Under the pieces are notes generated by a model. That model was not told the DNA's origin and made no database searches. It saw nothing but the letters and a program-made list of their open reading frames with translations. The position numbers were made by a program, and so were the translations under genes. DNA of 64,000 nt from an uncultured Alphaproteobacteria bacterium (GTDB taxonomy: Bacteria; Pseudomonadota; Alphaproteobacteria; HIMB59; GCA-002718135): NCBI GenBank assembly GCA_902524385.1, contig CABZCZ010000005.1, positions 1 through 64,000 of the forward strand, in the 5' to 3' direction. Of this stretch, positions 17,832 to 25,417 are shown one piece after another; within the stretch, counting starts at the first letter, position 1; the number at the start of each line of letters is the position of its first letter.

Positions 17832-18401
17832 TTACTGTTGTCTTGTTAAAAGTGTTTTTGCAACCATCTGTAATGCTCTTGGATAAACCTTATGCTCTTC
17901 TATCAATATTTTCTTTGAGAGTGATTCGGTATTATCTTTCTTCAAAATCTTTACTTTTTTTTGCAATATAATCTTACCAGAGTCAATTTTAGCGCTTACG
18001 TAATGAACACTACAACCAGAATAGCTTTCTTTAGCCATTATGGCCTGATCCTGAGCATTTAAGCCTTTGAAAGCTGGAAGATAAGATGGATGAATATTGA
18101 TTAATCGCGAACGCCACTGCCTTACAAATTTTGAGTCTAAAACTTGCATAAAACCAGCCAAACAAATGATATCTATATTTTTTAGATACTTCATGACTTT
18201 GTTTTCGAAATTTTTTCTTGGAATAAAATATATAAATGGAATTTTATTTTTTCTGGCAATAGTTAAACCTTTTGCTTTGGAGTTATTAGAGACGACTAAT
18301 TGAACCTCTACTAAACTTTGTTTTTTAAATGATGATTGTATTAATGATTCTAAATTTGAACCTCTTCCCGATATGAAAATAGCAACTTGTAATTTTTTCA
18401 A
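17832..18401 (-). CDS. purN: Phosphoribosylglycinamide formyltransferase
   Basis: Transfers a formyl group from 10-formyl-THF to GAR. The 189-residue protein has FISGRGSNLESLIQ near the N-terminus (GAR phosphate loop), IICLAGFMQVL and the catalytic INIHPSYLPAFKGLNAQDQAI stretch containing the essential Asn and His. A catalytic Asp lies in the segment AKIDSGKIILQKKV. Length is normal. Its start overlaps the end of purM by 4 bases (18398-18401), the usual purM-purN arrangement. Confidence 0.95.
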   Translation of the reverse strand: MKKLQVAIFISGRGSNLESLIQSSFKKQSLVEVQLVVSNNSKAKGLTIARKNKIPFIYFIPRKNFENKVMKYLKNIDIICLAGFMQVLDSKFVRQWRSRLINIHPSYLPAFKGLNAQDQAIMAKESYSGCSVHYVSAKIDSGKIILQKKVKILKKDNTESLSKKILIEEHKVYPRALQMVAKTLLTRQQ

Positions 18402-19432
18402 CTAATTGTGCACCTTGATGATTTGTTAACTTCTATTTTCCCAATTTCAAAAATATCTAAATTTTCATCTTTTATTAATTGCTCAAATTCTTTGTAATTA
18501 TTTTTTGAAATAGTAATTATCAAACCTAATCCACAATTAAAGGTTTTCAACATTTCTTCATCTGAAATGTTAGCTAAACTTTGAAACCATTGGAAAATTT
18601 CTTCATCACAAATAAATTTTTTATAAATCCTTGCTGATAAATTTTCAGATAGCATTCTTGGCGCATTACCAATAATACCTCCACCTGTTATATGCGAAAC
18701 ACCATTGATAAAATTTGTTGTTAAAATTTTTTTTAAATAAGGAAAATACAATTTCGTTGGAGCCATTAAGGCTGCTGCATTTGTTTCATAAGATGATTTA
18801 AATTCTGTTTTTTTATATAGATCTATATTTTTATCTTTTAAAACTTTTCGAATGAGAGAATATCCATTTGAATGAAAACCTGAAGATCTAATCCCGTATA
18901 GAAGATCATCTTCTTTCATGACATCCTTTTTCGGTATAATTTTTTCTCTTTCCACTACACCAACACAAAATCCAGCAAAATCAAAATCATCTTTTTTATA
19001 AAGCCCAGGCATCTCTGCTGTTTCACCACCGATAAGAGAACAATTATTTATTTTGCAAGCTTCAGTGATGCTTTTCATAATTTTTAAAAAAGAATTTTTA
19101 TCAATCTTGGAAGAAGCATAGTAATCTAAAAAAAATAACGGCTCTGCACCATGACAAAGAATATCATTAAGACACATGCCAACAAGATCATGACCTAAAC
19201 CATCTAAAATGTCAGTTTCAATCCCTAATAATATTTTTGTCCCTATGCCATCTGTTCCAGATACCAACAAAGGATCTTCATATCCACATTTTTTAAGATC
19301 AAAAATGCCGCCAAATCCACCAATTTTATCAAAATTTCCGTCTCTGTTTGTTGATTTGCTTAGTTCAGAAATATCTTCGACAAGGGCATCTGTATTTTCT
19401 ATATCAACCCCTGCTTCTTTATATGTTGTCAT
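18398..19432 (-). CDS. purM: Phosphoribosylformylglycinamidine cyclo-ligase
   Basis: Closes the imidazole ring to form AIR. The 344-residue protein has the PurM hallmarks YKEAGVDIE, GGFGGIFDLKKCGYEDPLLVSGTDGIGTKILL, DLVGMCLNDILCHGAEPLFFLDY, CSLIGGETAEMPG and the late HITGGGIIGNAPRML. It is the first gene of the five-gene minus-strand operon, divergent from purL across 73 bases that include a palindrome (19454-19463). Confidence 0.96.
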   Translation of the reverse strand: MTTYKEAGVDIENTDALVEDISELSKSTNRDGNFDKIGGFGGIFDLKKCGYEDPLLVSGTDGIGTKILLGIETDILDGLGHDLVGMCLNDILCHGAEPLFFLDYYASSKIDKNSFLKIMKSITEACKINNCSLIGGETAEMPGLYKKDDFDFAGFCVGVVEREKIIPKKDVMKEDDLLYGIRSSGFHSNGYSLIRKVLKDKNIDLYKKTEFKSSYETNAAALMAPTKLYFPYLKKILTTNFINGVSHITGGGIIGNAPRMLSENLSARIYKKFICDEEIFQWFQSLANISDEEMLKTFNCGLGLIITISKNNYKEFEQLIKDENLDIFEIGKIEVNKSSRCTIS

Positions 19433-19453
19433 ATTTAATTAGTAATAAACGAA

Positions 19454-19463
19454 TCGTTAACGA
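19454..19463. promoter_or_regulatory. Palindrome TCGTTAACGA between purM and purL
   Basis: A 10-bp perfect palindrome sits in the 73-base divergent gap between the purM and purL starts. With its flanks it loosely recalls CG-centred operators of LacI/PurR-family regulators, but the centre here is TTAA. It is a candidate site for shared control of the two divergent purine operons. No regulator gene is in the window, and a 10-base palindrome alone is weak evidence. Confidence 0.3.
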
Positions 19464-19505
19464 GTAAACTATTAATATAGTAAATTAAGTTGATTCGTAC
19501 TCATA

Positions 19506-22436
19506 ATGACAAATACAATTCAAATTCTCTCCATTGAGAAGACAGGGAAAGAAAGTTCACTACAAAAAGAACACAATAATAAATCCATCAAAATTATAGA
19601 TGGATATTTCTTTTCGACAAATCTTGATGATCAAAAGTTTACTAAAATAAGTAAACTTATTTCTAATGACGTTTCTCAAACAATATTAACAAAAAAAAAT
19701 GTAAATAATGTTTTATCTAGTTATAGTAATTTTAACTGGGTTGTAGAAATCAAATTTTTACCAGGTGTAACTGATAATATTGCTACAACTGTAAAAGAAA
19801 TAATCAAAGATAATCTTAAAAGTAGTTTTAAAAGCTTTGAACTTGGTTCAACAAAAATAATTTTAATAAAAGGAAGAAAAGAAGATATTACTAAAATATC
19901 AAAAAATGAAGCAAATCCCCTAATTCAAACAATTAAGATTTATCCATTTAAAAAATATTTAAATAATTTTAAAAAAAATCAATTTAAAATAGAAAAGGTA
20001 AAATTACCGAAAAAAAAATATAGTAAAAAAGAAATTAATTTAGATATTTCTGATCATCAACTCAGTCTTATTGGTAAACTTGGTATTGAAGAAATTGATA
20101 AATCTAGAAGGGGAACACTTGGCTTAGATCTAGAATCTTTAAAAGCCATAAGAAATTATTTTTCCACTATAAAACGTAAACCAACAGATGTAGAAATTGA
20201 AACATTAGCACAGACGTGGTCAGAGCACTGCAAACACAAAATATTTTCAGCTAAGATTGATGATATTCACGAAGGTATATTTAAAAAATATATTAAAGGC
20301 GCAACTGAAAAAATTATTCAATTAAGAAAAGATAATTTTTGTGTTTCTCTTTTTACGGATAATGCCGGCGGAATAGAATTTAATAATGATTGGATTATAT
20401 GTCATAAAGTTGAAACACATAATACGCCTTCAGCCTTAGATCCATTTGGCGGGGCAATCACAGGAATTGTTGGTGTTAATAGGGATTGTCTTGGATTTGG
20501 AAAGGGAGCAAAACCTATAGCTAATACGTATGCATATTATTTAGCAGACCCAAATAAAAATTATCAATTGTATCGTCAAAAAAATAATAATGATCCAATG
20601 CTTCCAGCTAATTTTATTGCTAAAGGTATTATCAGTGGTGTTAGAGTTGGAGGAAATTGTTCAGGTATCCCTACCCCTCAAGGTAATGTGTATTTTGATG
20701 ATCGGTTTGCGGGAAAGCCTCTTGTGTTTTGTGGAACAGTTGGGATCATTCCAAAAAAAATAAAAGGAAAATTATCACATAAGAAGAAAGCTAATCCAGG
20801 AGATATTATACTAATGGCTGGAGGTAGAGTGGGAAAAGATGGTATTCACGGTGCAACATTTTCATCAGAAGAATTAGATCCTAATAGTCCAGTTTCTGCA
20901 GTACAAATTGGTGATCCAATAACACAAAAGAAAATGTCTGATGTTATCATTAGAGAATTGCGAGATGAAAATCTTTATTCAAGTATAACAGATAATGGAG
21001 CTGGAGGATTATCATCATCAATTGGAGAAATGGCAAAAGAGAGTGGCGGTTTTATTGTTGATCTTGAAAAAGTTCCTCTCAAATATAATGGATTATATCC
21101 TTGGGAAATTTGGGTTTCTGAATCGCAAGAAAGAATGACACTAGCAGTGCCTCCAGCGAACGTAAAAAAAGTTATTAAGAGATTTAACGCAAGAGGTGTG
21201 GAAGCAACAATAATTGGTAAGTTTATTAAAAAAGAAAAAGCCATAGTAAAATATAATAAAACTGAAATTCTCAATTTAGATATGGAATTTCTTCATGAAG
21301 GTTATCCTAAATTAAATTTAAAAACATCTTTTCCAAAGATTAAAAAAGAAAAGAAAAAAATAATTAAAAAAAGTTCCTTGATAGATAAATTACATAAACT
21401 TCTCTCTAGTACAAATATTGTGTCAAAAGAATTTATAGCCACACAATATGATCACGAAGTACAAGCGACCTCTATTATAAAACCATTACAGGGCGAAGGT
21501 AGAGTTTTCGGAAATGCTACAGCTATCAAACCTCTATTTGATGATGAAAAATCAATTGCTCTTTCTCAAGCTGCATATCCTCAATATGCTGAAACAAATC
21601 CCTATGATATGGCTGGGTGCTCTATTGATACAGCATATAAAAATTTAATTGTAAGTGGTGCCAATTCAAAAAAAATTGCAATTCTTGATAACTTTTGTTG
21701 GTGTAGCTCTGATGAACCTGATCGATTGTATCAATTGAAAGAAGCGGCAAAAGCTTGTTATGATTATGCAGTTGCTTACCAAACACCTTTTATTTCAGGA
21801 AAAGATAGTATGTTTAATGATTTTAAAGGTTTCAATAAAGCCGGAAAATCTGTAAAAATTTCAATACCTCCAACATTGCTTATTTCTTCCATTGGAGTTG
21901 TAGATAAAATTTCACACTTAACAAAAATAACACCAGATGATGGTGATATACTTGTAGTTTTAGGGAAAACCCGTAATGAATTACAGAATAGTGTTTATTC
22001 CAAAATCATAGGTTATAAAAAATCTAAAAATCCAGTTGTAAATAGCAAGGATGCACTTCGCACATATAGAAATTTCGAAAAAGCTAATAAACTTGGAATT
22101 ATAAATTCTGCAATTGGAATAGATTTGGGTGGGATTGGAATTGCAGTTGCAAAAATGGCAATAGCTTCAAAGAAAGGTTTAACAATTGATTTAAAACTAA
22201 AAAATAAAATCTCAGTTGACCAATATTTATTTTCTGAAACACAAAGTAGAATTCTTGTGTCCATAAAAAAAAATAATTTAGCCAATTTTAAAAAAATATT
22301 TATAACTTCTGATTATACCATTATTGGTAAATGTACGGGCTCAGATGTAATTGAGTTTAAAGACAACAAAAAAATTATGAGAAGTAAAATTTCAGATTTT
22401 GCTAAGTCATACAAACAAAATATTAAAGGGTTATGA
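19506..22436 (+). CDS. purL: Phosphoribosylformylglycinamidine synthase, PurS-PurL fusion-like form
   Basis: ATP-dependent synthetase subunit converting FGAR to FGAM with ammonia from PurQ. At 976 residues it is longer than the small PurL (about 740) and shorter than the single-chain form (about 1300). Residues 1-150 look like the PurS-like dimerisation domain: FNWVVEIKFLPGVTDNIATTVKE and later ITKISKNEANPLIQTIKI. The catalytic body follows, with LAQTWSEHCKHKIF, HKVETHNTPSALDPFGGAITGIVGVNRD, TDNGAGGLSSSIGEMA and FISGKDSMFNDF. No separate purS is present nearby, and purQ is separate and overlaps by 4 bases. Many alphaproteobacteria instead use separate purS, purQ and purL genes. Confidence 0.92.
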   Translation: MTNTIQILSIEKTGKESSLQKEHNNKSIKIIDGYFFSTNLDDQKFTKISKLISNDVSQTILTKKNVNNVLSSYSNFNWVVEIKFLPGVTDNIATTVKEIIKDNLKSSFKSFELGSTKIILIKGRKEDITKISKNEANPLIQTIKIYPFKKYLNNFKKNQFKIEKVKLPKKKYSKKEINLDISDHQLSLIGKLGIEEIDKSRRGTLGLDLESLKAIRNYFSTIKRKPTDVEIETLAQTWSEHCKHKIFSAKIDDIHEGIFKKYIKGATEKIIQLRKDNFCVSLFTDNAGGIEFNNDWIICHKVETHNTPSALDPFGGAITGIVGVNRDCLGFGKGAKPIANTYAYYLADPNKNYQLYRQKNNNDPMLPANFIAKGIISGVRVGGNCSGIPTPQGNVYFDDRFAGKPLVFCGTVGIIPKKIKGKLSHKKKANPGDIILMAGGRVGKDGIHGATFSSEELDPNSPVSAVQIGDPITQKKMSDVIIRELRDENLYSSITDNGAGGLSSSIGEMAKESGGFIVDLEKVPLKYNGLYPWEIWVSESQERMTLAVPPANVKKVIKRFNARGVEATIIGKFIKKEKAIVKYNKTEILNLDMEFLHEGYPKLNLKTSFPKIKKEKKKIIKKSSLIDKLHKLLSSTNIVSKEFIATQYDHEVQATSIIKPLQGEGRVFGNATAIKPLFDDEKSIALSQAAYPQYAETNPYDMAGCSIDTAYKNLIVSGANSKKIAILDNFCWCSSDEPDRLYQLKEAAKACYDYAVAYQTPFISGKDSMFNDFKGFNKAGKSVKISIPPTLLISSIGVVDKISHLTKITPDDGDILVVLGKTRNELQNSVYSKIIGYKKSKNPVVNSKDALRTYRNFEKANKLGIINSAIGIDLGGIGIAVAKMAIASKKGLTIDLKLKNKISVDQYLFSETQSRILVSIKKNNLANFKKIFITSDYTIIGKCTGSDVIEFKDNKKIMRSKISDFAKSYKQNIKGL

Positions 22437-23197
22437 ACGTATTAGTCTTGTCAGGTTATGGTATTAATTGTGAAAATGAAACACTACATGCATTTGAAGT
22501 AGTAGGATTTAAAGGAAAAATTATTCATATTAATGATCTGATTCAAAATCCTAAACAACTTAATAACTATCAAGTATTCGCTATACCTGGTGGTTTTTCG
22601 TATGGCGATGATACAGGTTCAGGAAATGCAATGGCGAAAAAAATTATGACCAATTTGTATGATCAGCTAATAGATTTTTCATTAAAAGATAAATTAATCT
22701 TAGGCATTTGTAATGGATGCCAAATATTAATTAATCTTGGTTTAGTTCCAAGCCTAAATAAAAAAGATCCAGAAGTAGCAATGATTGAAAATAAATCTGG
22801 TAGCTATGAGTGTCGATGGGTTGATGTAAAAGTAAGTAATAATAAATCACCATGGCTAGAAAACATTAGTACGCTGAACTTGCCTGTTGCTCATCAAGAA
22901 GGGCAATTTATGATACCTATTAATCTACTAAAAAGTATCAAAGCTAATAACCTTATTAGTTTGCAATACATTGATCATCATAAAAAATTAGCAAAAGGTC
23001 AATTTCCTTTTAATCCAAATGGATCTAAAGATGATATTGCTGCGCTAACAAATCAAAATGGTAATGTTCTTGCAATGATGCCTCATCCTGAAAGAGCATT
23101 TTATCATTATCATATTCCCAATTGGCAAAGTAAAACCTTAAAAAAATTTGGGGATGGATATAAAATTTTTATGAACGCTAAAAAATTTTTTGCATAA
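22433..23197 (+). CDS. purQ: Phosphoribosylformylglycinamidine synthase, glutaminase subunit
   Basis: Class I glutamine amidotransferase that supplies ammonia to PurL. The 254-residue protein has IPGGFSYGDDTGSGNAMA (about residues 51-68), the nucleophile C93 in LGICNGCQILINLGL, and the catalytic His-Glu pair in MMPHPERAFYHYH near the C-terminus. It is a little longer than the usual 220-230 residue PurQ, like the partner of fused PurSL proteins. The ATG overlaps the purL stop (ATGA). It converges with mutY at a distance of one base, with no room for a terminator between the stops. Confidence 0.94.
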   Translation: MNVLVLSGYGINCENETLHAFEVVGFKGKIIHINDLIQNPKQLNNYQVFAIPGGFSYGDDTGSGNAMAKKIMTNLYDQLIDFSLKDKLILGICNGCQILINLGLVPSLNKKDPEVAMIENKSGSYECRWVDVKVSNNKSPWLENISTLNLPVAHQEGQFMIPINLLKSIKANNLISLQYIDHHKKLAKGQFPFNPNGSKDDIAALTNQNGNVLAMMPHPERAFYHYHIPNWQSKTLKKFGDGYKIFMNAKKFFA

Positions 23198-23198
23198 A

Positions 23199-24248
23199 TT
23201 ATACTGCTATATCTACTATTTTTTTCATCACAGTTGGCATTCTAGAGCTAGAATATGAAGATTTCTTTATCCAATTACTTTTTGATAATTTTGCTTTTTT
23301 AACATTGCCATAAAAAATTTCTGTTTCTAAATCAAAATGACTAAATGAATATTCAAATGAACCTTTAGATTGTAATTTTGTTTTTATTTTTTGTATATCT
23401 AGATCAGTAGTTAATAATTTCTTGTTTTTAACCCATACATCATTTGGTACTTCAAGCATGGAGGCCAACATTCCTTTATTTGGTCTACTTCGTACAAGGA
23501 TTTCATTCTTTTCATTCACAATTACATAAGCTCTTGTATACTTTATAGGCTTAATAGTTTTCTTTATTAGTTTTAAAGGAATTTTTTGCTGTAAATTCTT
23601 TTTGTATGATTGACAAAATTTATTAATTCCACAAATATTACATTTAGGGTTTCTAGGAAGACAGATCGCTGATCCGTAATCCATAAAAGACTGAATTAGA
23701 TTGGATGAGTATTTATCTGAGATGAATTTATTTCCCAAAGCTTTGGTTTTACTTTTGATTTTATTAATTGGTTTATTGATAGCATGTAACCTAACCAAAA
23801 TTCTCTCAATATTAGCATCAAGTGGCATAACAGATTGATTGAATCCTATTCCAAGAATTGCTTTTGCAGTGTAATCTCCAATACCAGGAAGTTGGATGAG
23901 TTCGTCATAAGTTTCTGGTATGTTATTTTTAAAATTTTTTTTAATTATTTTTGCAGACTTTAATAAATTTCTAGCCCTTGAATAATAACCAAGGCCTGAC
24001 CAGAACTCTAAAATATTTGGCTCTGAAGTCTGCGCTAATTTATTTAGTGAAGGCCATTTTAAAATAAAATCATTAAATTTATTTTTTACGGTATTAACTG
24101 TTGTTTGTTGGAGCATATACTCACTTACAAATACAAAGTATGGATTAGGTAAATTTAGATTATTTTTCTTCCGCCACGGCAGATTTCTAGCATTCACAGA
24201 ATACCATTGAAGCAAAAACTTTATTACTTGCGTTTCTTGTTTAAACAT
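23199..24248 (-). CDS. mutY: Adenine DNA glycosylase
   Basis: Removes adenine mispaired with 8-oxoguanine. The 349-residue protein has NLPWRKKNNxxxPYFVFVSEYMLQQTTV (catalytic Glu in SEYMLQQT), the helix-hairpin-helix LPGIGDYTAKAILGI, and the catalytic Asp in VMPLDANIERILVRL. The 4Fe-4S cluster cysteines are in CLPRNPKCNICGINKFC. A C-terminal NUDIX-like 8-oxoG recognition domain (about 230-345) is present though diverged. It is divergent from the DUF721 gene, the usual alphaproteobacterial neighbourhood. Confidence 0.95.
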   Translation of the reverse strand: MFKQETQVIKFLLQWYSVNARNLPWRKKNNLNLPNPYFVFVSEYMLQQTTVNTVKNKFNDFILKWPSLNKLAQTSEPNILEFWSGLGYYSRARNLLKSAKIIKKNFKNNIPETYDELIQLPGIGDYTAKAILGIGFNQSVMPLDANIERILVRLHAINKPINKIKSKTKALGNKFISDKYSSNLIQSFMDYGSAICLPRNPKCNICGINKFCQSYKKNLQQKIPLKLIKKTIKPIKYTRAYVIVNEKNEILVRSRPNKGMLASMLEVPNDVWVKNKKLLTTDLDIQKIKTKLQSKGSFEYSFSHFDLETEIFYGNVKKAKLSKSNWIKKSSYSSSRMPTVMKKIVDIAV

Positions 24249-24287
24249 ATTGCTTTCATATTTAGGTACTATAAATTATTTATGCAT

Positions 24288-24803
24288 ATGGACAAAAAAA
24301 ATATAAAGCAAAAAAGAACATTTGTTCCACAATCTATTGGAGATACTCTGAGGAAGGTTAATAGAAAATTTTCCTCTAAATATAATCGTACAGAATTTAT
24401 AATTAACTCCAAATGGCCTGAAATTGCTGGTAGTTATTTTAAAGAGTATTCAGAGCCTTTAAATGTTTCAAGGGTGCGTGATTTTGAAAATGATTTAGGT
24501 GAGACAGTATATAAAAATTATCTAAATGTGAGTGTTGCCCCAGCCGCAGCCATTGAATTTCAACACTTTAAGGACACTATAATTGAAAAAATTAATACTT
24601 ATTTTGGCTATAAAGCCATTATAGACTTGAGAATTCATCAAAATTACATACCTAAATATTCTAATATGAAACAAAGTAAGAAAAAACAAATTGATAAAGA
24701 TGACATAGAATTTGTTAATCAAAACGTTAAAGAATTTCAAAATTCCGATTTAAAAAAATCACTATTAAATTTAGGTAATAAAATTACAACTAAGGACAAA
24801 TAA
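24288..24803 (+). CDS. DUF721 (DciA-like) protein
   Basis: A small basic protein of the DUF721 family; DciA members act as loaders or operators of the replicative helicase DnaB in bacteria without DnaC. The reading frame is open from 24207, but the first 27 codons overlap the mutY start and encode aromatic residues unlike the family. The ATG at 24288 (MDKKNIKQKRTF, 171 residues) or the ATG at 24282 is more likely. The N-terminal half (about 15-115) contains the family pattern IGDTLRKVNRKF, INSKWPEIAGSYFKEYSEPL and LNVSVAPAAAIEFQHFKDTIIEKIN. Its stop overlaps the dsbA start by one base. Confidence 0.82.
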   Translation: MDKKNIKQKRTFVPQSIGDTLRKVNRKFSSKYNRTEFIINSKWPEIAGSYFKEYSEPLNVSRVRDFENDLGETVYKNYLNVSVAPAAAIEFQHFKDTIIEKINTYFGYKAIIDLRIHQNYIPKYSNMKQSKKKQIDKDDIEFVNQNVKEFQNSDLKKSLLNLGNKITTKDK

Positions 24804-25414
24804 TGAAAATTAAAACTTTATTTATTTCTATTATACTACTACTATTTTTTATTAATGCCAAAGCAACTGGAAACTCAATACTGGATGTTAAAGATAATGA
24901 TTTTTATATTGGAGAAGAAAATGCTCCAATTACAATTATAGAATATGCTTCAATGTCTTGTAGTCACTGTGCAGATTTTCATAATGATACTCTAGCGGAA
25001 CTAAAAAAAGAGTTTATTGATACTGGTAAAGTTAAATTTATTTTTCGTGATTTCCCATTTAATTATCCAGCTCTTGCTGGAAGTATGATTTTAAGATGTG
25101 TCCCAGAAGATGTAAGATATGATTATATGAATGGCCTTTATAAGGTCCAAAATAATTGGGTTAATAGAGATCATTCCAAAACAAAATCTGAGTTATACAA
25201 AATAATGCAAAGTGGTGGTATGCAGCAAGATGACTTTGATGCATGTTTAAGTAATGTTGAATTAGAGAATCATTTACTTGAGGGTGTAATGGAGGCTCAG
25301 AGAGAATTTAAAATAAGTTCTACCCCCTCATTCATTATTAACGGAGTACTTTATTCTGGGAATAAAAACATAAAAGAGTTTAGACAAATCATCGATAAAA
25401 TATTATCACAATAG
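24803..25414 (+). CDS. DsbA-family thiol-disulfide oxidoreductase
   Basis: Periplasmic thioredoxin-fold protein of 203 residues with an N-terminal signal peptide (residues 4-21, cleavage near AKATG). The active site is C53-S-H-C56 in SMSCSHCADFH. The downstream cis-proline loop is SSTPSFIINGVLYSG, typical of the BdbD/ScsC-like DsbA group. It lies between the DUF721 gene and smc, a position conserved in alphaproteobacteria. The tight TAATG junction upstream and the 3-base gap to smc indicate one transcript. Confidence 0.92.
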   Translation: MKIKTLFISIILLLFFINAKATGNSILDVKDNDFYIGEENAPITIIEYASMSCSHCADFHNDTLAELKKEFIDTGKVKFIFRDFPFNYPALAGSMILRCVPEDVRYDYMNGLYKVQNNWVNRDHSKTKSELYKIMQSGGMQQDDFDACLSNVELENHLLEGVMEAQREFKISSTPSFIINGVLYSGNKNIKEFRQIIDKILSQ

Positions 25415-25417
25415 TTG

